Notes under the pieces: generated by a model | Told to the model about the DNA's origin: nothing | Seen by the model: the letters and a program-made list of their open reading frames with translations, nothing else | The model's database searches: none | Shown: positions 1-5,494 of the stretch, in pieces | Numbering within the stretch: the first letter of the stretch is position 1 | Layout: the number at the start of each line of letters is the position of its first letter | Program-made: the position numbers and the translations under genes | Origin: Kiloniellales bacterium | Lineage (GTDB): Bacteria; Pseudomonadota; Alphaproteobacteria; Kiloniellales; JAKSBE01 | Direction: 5' to 3' | DNA: 5,494 nucleotides | NCBI GenBank assembly: GCA_030067055.1 | Contig: JASJAL010000307.1 | Location: forward strand, 1-5,494

Positions 1-1582
1 CCAGGTGGACCGGCTCGATGCCGTAGGCGGCGGCCATGGGGACGATCAGCGGCACGATGACTATGATCGCCGAGTAGATGTCCATCAGTGCGCCGACGAC
101 GATCAGCAGCAGGTTTAAGGCGAGCAGGAACAGCAGCGGCGATTCGATCACCTCTTTGACCCACTCCAGCGCCAGCATCGGCACCTGGGCGATCAGCAGG
201 TAGTTGGTGAGACCCAGCGCGACCCCGAGGATGATCATGAAGCCGCCGACCATGGTTGCGCTCTCGACCACCACTCTGATCAGGTCCTTGCCGAACCTAA
301 GTTCGCGAAAGATCAAGGACTCGACCACGAAGGCGTAGAGCACGGTGATCGCAGCCGCCTCGATCAGGGTCGCCAAGCCGCCGAAAATCCCGCCGAGGAT
401 CAGGAAGGGCAGCAGCAACTCCGACTTGGCCGCCCAGGCCGCCCGACCCAGCTCGGACCAGCTGAAGGCGGTCCGCTCGGCGCCTTTGAACCAGCCAAAC
501 CAGGCGCCCCAGGCCGCCACCACGACGATCAGCAGCAGGCCGGGCAGCAGGCCGCCGATGAAGAGCTCGTCCAGTGGCAGCTCGGCATAGTAGGCGTAGA
601 GGATCACTGGCAAGCTCGGCGGCAGCAGCACGCCGATCGAGCCGGACACGGTCACCAGCCCGACCGAGTGGCCCTCGGGATAGCGGGCCTGGACCAGCAT
701 CGGCAGCAGCAGGCCGCCCATGGCCAGGATCGTGATCCCCGAGGCGCCGGTCAGCGGCGTGAAGAAGGCCAGCACCAGGGTCACCACGACCGCCAGGCCG
801 CCGGGCATCCAGCCGGCGGCGGCGCTGAAGAACCGCAGAAGGCGCTGGCTGGAGCCGCCCTCGGCCAGGAGGTAGCCGGCCAGGGTGAAGAGGGGGATCG
901 CCGGCAGCATGGGAGAGGTCGCCATGCGGTAGGCCTCGCCCGGGACCGCGGCGATCGGCGTGCCCTCCAGATAGAACAGCAGGGCCGCTGCACCGCCGAT
1001 GGCCAGAAATATCGGCAGGCCCAGCAGGGTCCCGATCGACAGGAGCAGCAGGCCGGGGAGCAGCAGCTCGGGGCGGTCGAGGCCGGGAACCAAGGCGAAG
1101 ACCGGCGGCACCAGCAGGCCGCTGGCCAGAACCAGCCGGGCCCGCCAGGACTCGGCGTTCTTGGCCAGGATTCGCCAGGTGATCAGCGCAAGCGCCGCGG
1201 GCATCACCAGCGAGACCACCCAGATCGGGATGCCCCAGCTGATGCGGTCGTCATACTGGAAATCGAACTGAACAAGTTGCAGGCTGCCTGCGACCAGGGT
1301 GGCCCCCAGGGTGACCGAAAGCCAAGCGGTAGCGCGGGCAATTCCGCTGGCCCAGTCCTCGTGCAGAAATTCAGCGGTGGCCAGGGCCAGCAAGCGGTCC
1401 TCGCGCGCCGCCAAGGCCGCCCCGATGAAGGTGATCCACAGGGTCAAGTGCTGCACGATGGGGATCGAGCCGGGGATCCCGACACCGAACAGCTCACGCG
1501 CCAGGAGCTCGGCCACGGGTAGCGCGGCGATGACGACCAGCACCGCGACGGCGAGGGCATTTTCCAAGCGAACGAACGACAC
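1..1582 (-). CDS. TRAP transporter fused permease, DctQ-DctM (C-terminus cut by window edge)
   Basis: This is the inner-membrane symporter of a TRAP transporter; by family it imports a ligand delivered by a periplasmic binding protein using an ion (usually Na+) gradient. I translated it by hand: 527 codons are open without a break. Residues 1-140 are DctQ-like, with four hydrophobic segments and the motif VQHLTLWITFIGAALAARE near 43-61. A linker helix follows, and DctM begins near 170. Typical DctM motifs are AIPLFTLAGYLLAEGG (228-243), LTGASGITILAMGGLLLP (277-294), LLPPSLPVILYAY (319-331) and LMDIYSAIIVIVPLIVP (499-515). QM fusions usually run to about 620-650 residues, so roughly 100 are missing. 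The start is taken as GTG at 1582, giving MSFVRLENALA, which fits DctQ N-termini. A ribosome site is weak (GGGGCG), and TTG 1567 is an alternative. The gene lies 28 bp after the binding-protein gene. The Q-M fusion matches the arrangement reported for TPAT systems. Confidence 0.93.
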   Translation of the reverse strand, partial: MSFVRLENALAVAVLVVIAALPVAELLARELFGVGIPGSIPIVQHLTLWITFIGAALAAREDRLLALATAEFLHEDWASGIARATAWLSVTLGATLVAGSLQLVQFDFQYDDRISWGIPIWVVSLVMPAALALITWRILAKNAESWRARLVLASGLLVPPVFALVPGLDRPELLLPGLLLLSIGTLLGLPIFLAIGGAAALLFYLEGTPIAAVPGEAYRMATSPMLPAIPLFTLAGYLLAEGGSSQRLLRFFSAAAGWMPGGLAVVVTLVLAFFTPLTGASGITILAMGGLLLPMLVQARYPEGHSVGLVTVSGSIGVLLPPSLPVILYAYYAELPLDELFIGGLLPGLLLIVVVAAWGAWFGWFKGAERTAFSWSELGRAAWAAKSELLLPFLILGGIFGGLATLIEAAAITVLYAFVVESLIFRELRFGKDLIRVVVESATMVGGFMIILGVALGLTNYLLIAQVPMLALEWVKEVIESPLLFLLALNLLLIVVGALMDIYSAIIVIVPLIVPMAAAYGIEPVHL

Positions 1583-1610
1583 GAAGCGCCCCGGTGCTTG
1601 AGACTGAGGC

Positions 1611-2654
1611 CTAGGGCCGCAGCCGCTCGGCCGCCGCGCTGCCCACCTTGGCACCCCTGTATTCCTCGGAAAGGCGCAGGACCTCGTCGAACAAGCTCGG
1701 ATGGCTGCTCGCCTCGCGCAGCACCGGATAGGCGGCGCGCGCCTCGCGGCGCCAGGCTTCGCGAACCGCGGACTTGAGCTCAATCACCGTCAAGCCGCGG
1801 GCCTGCATCTCCTCAACCGCCTGCACCCCGGCGCGGCGAATTTCGGCTTGCGCCTCAAGGGCGATGTCACGGACCGAGGCCAGCAGCGGGTCGTGAAATC
1901 GAGCCGGGATTCTGGCCCAGGCCCGGCTGCTGATCACCATGGCCGCATTGAGCGGCGCCCAGCGGACATCGGTCATGTAGGGGGCCGACTGGTATGAGCG
2001 ATCCAGCAGGGCGAAAAGCGGTGGCACGACGATCGCTTCCAACAGACCGGTCTGCAAGGCAGTCAGCATGTCCGTCACCGGCAATGGCACGACGTTGAAT
2101 CCGAACTCCTTGAACAAGCGCTCATCCTCCGGCGCGCCGGAGGACATCCACAGCCGCAGCGCCCGCAAGTCCTCGGGTGTACGCACGGGCGACTTGGTGA
2201 AGAAGTAGATCCATCCGGTGTCGAACCAGGTCAGGACCTTGAAGTTGCGGGCGCCAATATGGCGCTCCAGCGCGGGCGCGATGCGGCTGCGGACGTATTC
2301 CAGCTCGCTATAGGACTCGAACAGAAGTGGGATATTGAGAACATTGACGCTGCCGTCGATGTGCGGCAGGCCCGAGCTGGTGATTGCGACCGCATCGAGA
2401 CCCCGCCGCTGCAGCTTGCGGACCATCTCGTCCTCGCCGCCCAGGACCCCGCCTGCGTAAATGCGTAGCTCCACCTGGCCGTCGGTGAGGTCATGCCATT
2501 CCTGACGGACCTGCAACAAGGCGTCGTGCCAGACCGAACCCTCCGGCACCAAAGTGCCGAGCTTGACAACGATCCTGCCGGCCAGTGCCGGCCCGCTGCC
2601 CAAGGACAGCAAGCCGAGCAGCAGGATTGTGCACCGCAGGAACCGCCGAAACAT
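1611..2654 (-). CDS. dctP: TRAP transporter periplasmic substrate-binding protein, DctP family (TPAT type)
   Basis: This periplasmic protein captures the ligand and hands it to the QM symporter. A signal peptide covers about residues 1-25 (FRRFLRC, a hydrophobic core, then PALA before GRIVVKLGT), consistent with signal peptidase I and no lipobox. The mature part has the DctP pattern: VKLGTLVPEGS, YAGGVLGGEDEMVRKLQ, NVLNIPLLF, TWFDTGWIYFFTK, PEDLRALRLWMSSG, and LPVTDMLTALQTGLLEAI. The conserved Arg that binds the ligand carboxylate (R147 in Haemophilus SiaP) aligns with Trp at about residue 169. That makes a C4-dicarboxylate or sialic acid ligand unlikely. Length (347 aa) is normal for the family. 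The start chosen is ATG 2654, because AGGGGG (2660-2665) lies 5 nt upstream; GTG 2657 would leave only 2 nt. The gene sits 11 bp after the TatT-like lipoprotein gene and 28 bp before the QM gene, so it belongs to one operon. Confidence 0.95.
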   Translation of the reverse strand: MFRRFLRCTILLLGLLSLGSGPALAGRIVVKLGTLVPEGSVWHDALLQVRQEWHDLTDGQVELRIYAGGVLGGEDEMVRKLQRRGLDAVAITSSGLPHIDGSVNVLNIPLLFESYSELEYVRSRIAPALERHIGARNFKVLTWFDTGWIYFFTKSPVRTPEDLRALRLWMSSGAPEDERLFKEFGFNVVPLPVTDMLTALQTGLLEAIVVPPLFALLDRSYQSAPYMTDVRWAPLNAAMVISSRAWARIPARFHDPLLASVRDIALEAQAEIRRAGVQAVEEMQARGLTVIELKSAVREAWRREARAAYPVLREASSHPSLFDEVLRLSEEYRGAKVGSAAAERLRP

Positions 2655-2659
2655 CACTT

Positions 2660-2665
2660 CCCCCT
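2660..2665 (-). promoter_or_regulatory. Shine-Dalgarno site of the DctP gene
   Basis: AGGGGG on the minus strand overlaps the last base of the upstream lipoprotein stop codon and lies 5 nt before ATG 2654. The spacing favours that ATG over the GTG three bases upstream. Its position at the end of the preceding gene suggests close translational linkage in the operon. Confidence 0.6.
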
Positions 2666-3586
2666 CTACTCCAAAAAGAGTTCATCCGACCGCGCCAGGA
2701 GCCAGCGCGCCCGCCGCTGGGCAATCGTGTTCTGCAACCGCTTCTCCGGTAGGGCATCGGGATCGACTGCCAGAGCATCAGCGAGAAGCCGATCGAAAAG
2801 TTCGCGGTCCTGGCTCGGCACTGCCTTGGCGACGGCGTAATTGACGTAGACGCTCGCTCGCTTGCCGTCCGAGAGCTCCATCGCCTGCTGGTAATGAGTA
2901 TCCAAAGCGCCGCGCGCCGAGGTGCCTGGGATCGCCTCCGCCCAGACCATCGCGAACTCATGCAGGGCGCCGTTGTCGAAGTCGGCGTCCAGGGCAAGCC
3001 CGCGCTGCAGCAGCGCTTCGACCTCCGGCAGCCGCGCCAGCATCGCGGTATCGCGCTTCGATACCGAGATCGCCAGACCCAGCGCCGCGGCGCTCCAGTA
3101 GAGATAGGGAACCTCGCCCGCCGCCTCGTCGTCGACGCGAGCAACCGCGTCCTCGGGTGCACGCGCCAAAGCCGGGCCGAAACCGGGATACTCCACCTCC
3201 AGCGCCCGTATCGCATAGCCGAAGGCGCGCATATGGAGTTTGCGGGCCCGGGCACGCAATCGCCGTGCCTCAGTCAAATCGCGGCCGGCCACCTGCTCGG
3301 CGGGAAACTGCACGTAGGCATAGGCGTAGAGCACATAACCGCGCGCCGCCGCCAGCAGGAGGCCACGGTGCTCCGGCGATTCGAGTATCATGCTCTCGAC
3401 CAGCTTGATGCTGAAGGGCAGCGCCTCGCCGATCAGCTCGATGTCGTCGTCATCGGTGAACACGCCATCGCCGGACGCCAGCATATCGCCGATCGTGTCG
3501 GCGGCGAGCCCGCGCATCGAGCAGCCTCCGGTCAAAAGAAGCAGCAGCGAAAGTGTGATCCAGAAGGCTGCCGGGGCACGTTTCAT
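2666..3586 (-). CDS. TRAP transporter TatT component family lipoprotein (TPR-like)
   Basis: This resembles the T component of TPAT transporters (Pfam TAtT family; T. pallidum Tp0956), a helical TPR-like protein that trimerises around a pore and binds the P component. The N-terminus is KR, a hydrophobic run, then LTGGC with Cys22, a slightly atypical lipobox for lipoprotein processing. Ser follows the Cys, which under the Lol +2 rule suggests outer-membrane sorting. The rest is almost entirely alpha-helical. Family-like stretches are LLLAAARGYVLYAYAYVQ (76-93), PYLYWSAAALGLAIS (160-174), ALDADFDNGALHEF (198-211) and a C-terminal ARWLLARSDELF. Length (306 aa) is normal. ATG 3586 is the only plausible start, since an in-frame stop lies just upstream. 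A strong AGGAGG (3588-3593) precedes it at an unusually short 1-nt spacing. It is the first gene of the operon. Assignment rests on sequence resemblance plus its place directly before DctP and DctQM genes. Confidence 0.88.
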   Translation of the reverse strand: MKRAPAAFWITLSLLLLLTGGCSMRGLAADTIGDMLASGDGVFTDDDDIELIGEALPFSIKLVESMILESPEHRGLLLAAARGYVLYAYAYVQFPAEQVAGRDLTEARRLRARARKLHMRAFGYAIRALEVEYPGFGPALARAPEDAVARVDDEAAGEVPYLYWSAAALGLAISVSKRDTAMLARLPEVEALLQRGLALDADFDNGALHEFAMVWAEAIPGTSARGALDTHYQQAMELSDGKRASVYVNYAVAKAVPSQDRELFDRLLADALAVDPDALPEKRLQNTIAQRRARWLLARSDELFLE

Positions 3587-3615
3587 GCCTCCTGTCTAGC
3601 AAGCGCCGGACCGAT

Positions 3616-3640
3616 CGAAATTGACGAGAATCAACTTTCG
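3616..3640. repeat. Imperfect inverted repeat upstream of the TPAT operon (possible operator or leader hairpin)
   Basis: CGAAATTGA (3616-3624) and TCAACTTTCG (3631-3640) are complementary over nine pairs with one bulged C, around a 6-nt loop. The repeat lies 30 bp upstream of the lipoprotein start codon, where an operator or a 5' leader hairpin could sit. The stem is AT-rich and has no following T run, so it does not look like a classical intrinsic terminator for the GFA gene. Confidence 0.4.
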
Positions 3641-3645
3641 TACAT

Positions 3646-3659
3646 GACTTCGCCAAGTC
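3646..3659. repeat. Short perfect inverted repeat GACTT-N4-AAGTC
   Basis: GACTT (3646-3650) and AAGTC (3655-3659) flank a CGCC centre. It lies 5 bp beyond the larger inverted repeat at 3616-3640, so two dyads sit side by side in the 162-bp gap (3587-3748) before the TPAT operon. A regulator-binding role is inference. I saw no convincing -35/-10 pair in this gap and no clear terminator; the AGGGCCCT palindrome at 3723-3730 is too short to call. Confidence 0.3.
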
Positions 3660-3748
3660 TAGAGATCGGGAGTGCGCCCGCTTCGCAAGCTGGAACGCGC
3701 CCATCGAAACCAGCGCCAGTTTAGGGCCCTGGACCGAGGCGGAGTCCG

Positions 3749-4186
3749 CTAAGAGCCGGTCCGGAACTTCTCCCAGCCGCCTCGGCGCCAGGAGGCCCCG
3801 TCGAAGGCTTCTCCGTCCTCGCGGATCGTGTAATAGCGGCCGGCCTCGTCGACGTAGATCTGTGCCACCAGGCTGAGTGCAGGGTCGCCGTCGAGCGAAC
3901 CGGCGGCGATGCCCATCGGCTGGTCGGGCCCGTGGTCGAAGAACAGGCTGGAGCCGCAGATCTTGCAGAAGCCGCGGCGCGAATTTTCCGAGGACCGGTA
4001 CCAGGCAAGCCCGGCGGACTCGGTCAGTTCGAAGCGCTCCCGAGGCGCGGCGGTGGCCGCGACGTGGTGGCCGCTGGTCCGCCGGCACATGCGGCAATGG
4101 CAGGCAATGACGTCCGCCAGCGGTCCCGTCACGCGGTAGCGCACCTGGCCGCAGAGGCACCCGCCCTCATGGATCTCGTTCGTCAT
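3749..4186 (-). CDS. GFA family (Gfa/CENP-V-like) zinc-binding protein
   Basis: This is a small cytoplasmic protein of the GFA family (Pfam PF04828), named for glutathione-dependent formaldehyde-activating enzyme. Most members have no proven reaction, so a specific formaldehyde role should not be assumed. The zinc-ligand pattern is complete: GGCLCGQVRY gives Cys10 and Cys12, CHCRMCRRTSG gives Cys29, Cys31 and Cys34, and FCKICGSSLFF gives Cys74 and Cys77. The typical later FDHGPDQPMGIAAGSLDGD segment follows. Length (145 aa) is usual for the family. The start is ATG 4186, just before the conserved N-terminal GGCLCG; the upstream bases give no good Shine-Dalgarno site. It is transcribed away from the cupin gene across a 176-bp gap and in the same direction as the TPAT operon, 162 bp upstream of it. 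It could be read through into that operon, but functional linkage is not shown. Confidence 0.92.
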   Translation of the reverse strand: MTNEIHEGGCLCGQVRYRVTGPLADVIACHCRMCRRTSGHHVAATAAPRERFELTESAGLAWYRSSENSRRGFCKICGSSLFFDHGPDQPMGIAAGSLDGDPALSLVAQIYVDEAGRYYTIREDGEAFDGASWRRGGWEKFRTGS

Positions 4187-4286
4187 CGCTGCAGGTTCAT
4201 TCGCTTGCGCCGTGGGCCGACACAGTCTTCCCTCACGTCGATCCTAGCAGTCCGCCGGGCATCGGCACAGCGGTGAGGAGACCGAG

Positions 4287-4302
4287 CCTGCCCTCTGGCA
4301 GG
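4287..4302. repeat. GC-rich hairpin in the cupin leader
   Basis: CCTGCC (4287-4292) and GGCAGG (4297-4302) form a perfect 6-bp stem with a 4-base loop, 60 bp before the cupin start. No T run follows it. It lies in the 176-bp divergent region between the GFA and cupin genes, which must hold promoters for both; I could not identify either with confidence. Confidence 0.35.
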
Positions 4303-4306
4303 ATTC

Positions 4307-4347
4307 GATCCGGATCCACATCTATGATTCAAGAAGTCCTCCGGATC
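4307..4347. repeat. Repeated TCCGGATC element with palindrome in the cupin leader
   Basis: GATCCGGATC (4307-4316) is a perfect 10-bp palindrome. Its half TCCGGATC recurs at 4340-4347, so GATCCGGA (4307-4314) can also pair with the second copy across 25 nt. The second copy ends 3 bp before the cupin ribosome-binding site. It could be an operator pair or a leader fold that affects translation; both are inference, and an 8-base repeat may be chance. Confidence 0.3.
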
Positions 4348-4350
4348 GGA

Positions 4351-4356
4351 AAGGAA
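4351..4356 (+). promoter_or_regulatory. Shine-Dalgarno site that sets the cupin start
   Basis: AAGGAA lies 6 nt before ATG 4363. The earlier in-frame starts, GTG 4273 and ATG 4324, lack such a site, and the extra residues they would add are not cupin-like. Confidence 0.55.
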
Positions 4357-4362
4357 AGCGCG

Positions 4363-4758
4363 ATGGTGAAGGCGGTCGATATCCAGAACGAGCTGGCGAA
4401 GCATCCGATGCTACGCGGGCGCCGACCCGATACCCCCGATGACCAGACCGCCGCGGCCTTTGCGACCCTGGCCGGCTTTCGTGAGGGCGGTATCTTCGCC
4501 GGCAGCTTTCAGGGTGAGAGCGCCTGGGAGCGCCATACCCGGGGCGACGAGCTGGTGCAGATCCTTTCCGGCGCGACGACCCTGACCGTGCTGACCGACG
4601 AGGGGCCGCAAGTTCTGGAGATGACGGCCGGCACGCTTGCGGTCGTGCCGCAGAACTGCTGGCACCGCTTCCACGCGCCCGAAGGCGTGACCTTGCTGAC
4701 CGCGACCCCGCAGCCGACCGACCATTCGACGGCCGAGGATCCGAGGCAGGCGCCATGA
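4363..4758 (+). CDS. Single-domain cupin protein
   Basis: This is a 131-residue protein with one cupin beta-barrel and no export signal. The first cupin motif is WERHTRGDELVQILSG (55-70); the second is AGTLAVVPQNCWHRF (89-103). The classical HxH of motif 1 is ExRxH-like here: Glu56 stands where the first His would be, leaving His58, Glu63 and His101 as likely metal ligands, with His104 nearby. The substrate cannot be named; cupins of this type include small dioxygenases, isomerases and non-enzymatic binding proteins. ATG 4363 is chosen from the ribosome site AAGGAA and because it starts just before the family-like region; ATG 4324 and GTG 4273 are longer options. Its stop overlaps the start of the ester cyclase gene by ATGA, indicating co-translation. 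The promoter should lie in the divergent region shared with the GFA gene. Confidence 0.88.
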   Translation: MVKAVDIQNELAKHPMLRGRRPDTPDDQTAAAFATLAGFREGGIFAGSFQGESAWERHTRGDELVQILSGATTLTVLTDEGPQVLEMTAGTLAVVPQNCWHRFHAPEGVTLLTATPQPTDHSTAEDPRQAP

Positions 4759-5168
4759 GCCCGCAGAAAGGCCTGGTCCGCCTGTTCTACGACGAGATGT
4801 GGAATAAGGCGGACAAGTCCCGGATCCCAGAGATCTTCCATCCAGGTTTCAGCTTCCGGGGTTCGCTCGGTCCGGTCTTGGTCGGACACGAGCAGTTCGG
4901 CGGCTACGTCGACGACGTGGTCGGGGCCCTGCCGGACTTCCACTGCGAGATCCTCGAGATGACCGAGGAAGCCGAGCGCGTTGTCGCGCGGATGCGCTTC
5001 TCGGGAACGCAAGAGGGCAGCCTGCTCGGATTTGCGGCGAGCGGCCGACGCGTCGCCTGGGACGGCAGCGCCCACTTCCGCTTCCGGGACGGCCTTGTCG
5101 AGGACCTCTGGGTCCTGGGCGACGTTCACGGCCTCCTGATGCAGCTGGAGGCCGACCAGAGCGGCTAA
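4755..5168 (+). CDS. SnoaL-like ester cyclase (NTF2-like fold)
   Basis: This 137-residue protein has the SnoaL-like/ester cyclase pattern of the NTF2-like superfamily, a cone-shaped fold with a pocket used for many small reactions (SnoaL itself closes a polyketide ring by aldol condensation). Visible family features are LVRLFYDEMWNKAD (7-20), HPGF (29-32), an ALPDFHCEILEM stretch (58-69), VVARMRFSGTQEGSLLGFAASGRRV (76-100) and a C-terminal DGLVEDLWVLGDVHGLLMQL in which Asp123 sits where SnoaL has its catalytic acid. No polyketide genes are nearby, so a polyketide role is not supported; most such stand-alone proteins are of unknown function. It has no signal peptide, so it is probably cytoplasmic. 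Its ATG overlaps the cupin stop (ATGA), and GAGG lies 8 nt upstream within the cupin gene. No clear terminator follows; the CACGGCCGTG palindrome at 5171-5180 lacks a T run. Confidence 0.9.
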   Translation: MSPQKGLVRLFYDEMWNKADKSRIPEIFHPGFSFRGSLGPVLVGHEQFGGYVDDVVGALPDFHCEILEMTEEAERVVARMRFSGTQEGSLLGFAASGRRVAWDGSAHFRFRDGLVEDLWVLGDVHGLLMQLEADQSG

Positions 5169-5211
5169 GGCACGGCCGTGGCGATGCCGGAATTGCTTGA
5201 CCGACCTAAAG

Positions 5212-5242
5212 TCCCTATTTCAATTGTGGGATAGTAGGGATA
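5212..5242. repeat. Clustered TAGGGA/GGGATA elements upstream of the L,D-transpeptidase gene
   Basis: TCCCTA (5212-5217) is the inverse of TAGGGA (5235-5240), and GGGATA occurs twice in direct orientation (5228-5233 and 5237-5242). They lie in the AT-richer part of the 92-bp gap 5169-5260, 19-49 bp before the next start codon, where a promoter or operator is expected. A TTGACC at 5197-5202 resembles a -35 box, but no good -10 box is found at 16-18 bp. A regulatory role is inference. Confidence 0.3.
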
Positions 5243-5260
5243 ACAAGCGGCCTGCGAGCG

Positions 5261-5494
5261 ATGAAGCCGCGACGGCAAACCTGGCCAAGACTCACCAGAC
5301 GCGCCTGTCTGGTAATTCTGCTGCTCGCCACGATTGCCGCGCCGAGCCAGAGCCAGAACGCAGCGGACGATTCCCGCGACGGCGACATCCTGGGCCAGCT
5401 CCGGTTGCACAGGGTCCAGAAGGACGAGACCCTGATCGACATCGCGCTCAGGGAGGGACTGGGCTTCGTCGAGTTGCGCGCTGCGAACCCGGGG
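5261..5494 (+). CDS. L,D-transpeptidase with LysM-like N-terminal region (N-terminal part only)
   Basis: Only the first 78 residues are in the window, with no stop. The start is ATG 5261, giving a basic N-region (KPRRQ...LTRR), a hydrophobic run CLVILLLATIAA (16-27) and a probable signal peptidase I site shortly after, so the protein is exported to the periplasm. Residues 50-78, HRVQKDETLIDIALREGLG to ELRAANPG, match the LysM-like module found before the YkuD catalytic domain of ErfK/YbiS/YcfS/YnhG proteins, which cross-link peptidoglycan or attach lipoprotein to it. The catalytic His and Cys region lies outside the window, so enzyme activity cannot be confirmed. A plain LysM protein is the main alternative. 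The sequence TRRACL (12-17) resembles a twin-arginine signal but lacks the usual Phe. The ribosome site is weak. It is probably a separate transcription unit from the cyclase, 92 bp upstream. Confidence 0.8.
   Translation, partial: MKPRRQTWPRLTRRACLVILLLATIAAPSQSQNAADDSRDGDILGQLRLHRVQKDETLIDIALREGLGFVELRAANPG

Noticed and set aside
668..1522. Long plus-strand reading frame opposite the QM permease gene
   Set aside because: Its product is rich in Gln, Gly and Arg with no domain pattern, as expected of an antisense frame in high-GC DNA. The minus strand here encodes unmistakable DctQ-DctM motifs.
2491..3255. Second minus-strand frame overlapping the TatT-like and DctP genes
   Set aside because: It is Arg- and Ser-rich, lacks a domain, and overlaps two well supported genes in a different frame.
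2894..3724. Long plus-strand reading frame opposite the TatT-like gene
   Set aside because: The composition is typical of an antisense shadow, with no recognisable domain, and the minus-strand lipoprotein gene explains the region.
4301..4311. GGATTCGATCC resembles a tRNA T-arm
   Set aside because: No acceptor stem, D-arm or anticodon arm can be arranged around it, so it is a chance match.
4509..5129. Minus-strand frame opposite the cupin and cyclase genes
   Set aside because: The plus-strand genes have clear family motifs, coupling and ribosome sites; this frame has none.
5169..5190. CACGGCCGTG palindrome after the cyclase as a terminator
   Set aside because: It is a perfect 10-bp palindrome but leaves no room for a loop at full pairing, and no T run follows.
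5235..5245. TAGGGATAACA matches the first 11 bases of the I-SceI homing endonuclease site
   Set aside because: The remaining seven bases of the 18-bp site do not match well and no intron or homing endonuclease gene is near; it is probably chance.

Overview
The window reads as ordinary chromosomal DNA from a high-GC Gram-negative bacterium. An alphaproteobacterium, perhaps of the Rhodospirillales or a related order, fits best. The reasons are strong GC bias at third codon positions, a lipoprotein and a periplasmic binding protein with clear export signals, and a LysM-like N-terminus typical of proteobacterial L,D-transpeptidases. The taxonomic guess is inference. Gene packing is dense and no gap between genes exceeds about 180 bp.

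Layout. Minus strand, 3586 down to 1: a three-gene operon for a TRAP transporter, transcribed in the order TatT-type lipoprotein (2666-3586), DctP-family binding protein (1611-2654) and fused DctQ-DctM membrane symporter (1582 to the window edge, C-terminus missing). This order and content match the TPAT subfamily (TPR-protein-associated TRAP transporters) described for Treponema pallidum Tp0956-Tp0957-Tp0958. The binding protein has Trp where most DctP proteins carry the carboxylate-binding Arg. This agrees with the proposal that TPATs carry an unusual, possibly hydrophobic, ligand. Next, still on the minus strand, is a GFA-family (Gfa/CENP-V-like) zinc protein at 3749-4186.

Plus strand, divergent from the GFA gene: a single-domain cupin (4363-4758) overlaps a SnoaL-like ester cyclase (4755-5168) by ATGA, so the two are probably translationally coupled. 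After a 92-bp gap with short repeated GGGATA elements, the N-terminus of an L,D-transpeptidase with a LysM-like region (5261 to the window edge) begins.

How the genes work together. The TRAP operon forms one machine: the lipoprotein is anchored to a membrane on the periplasmic side, the soluble binding protein delivers the ligand, and the QM symporter imports it with an ion gradient. The cupin and cyclase are probably co-expressed small enzymes or binding proteins of unknown substrate. No link to the transporter can be shown. No mobile elements, CRISPR arrays, tRNA or rRNA genes were seen. The most notable content is the TPAT operon. It is a known but little studied system, and I found no evidence for a wholly new one.
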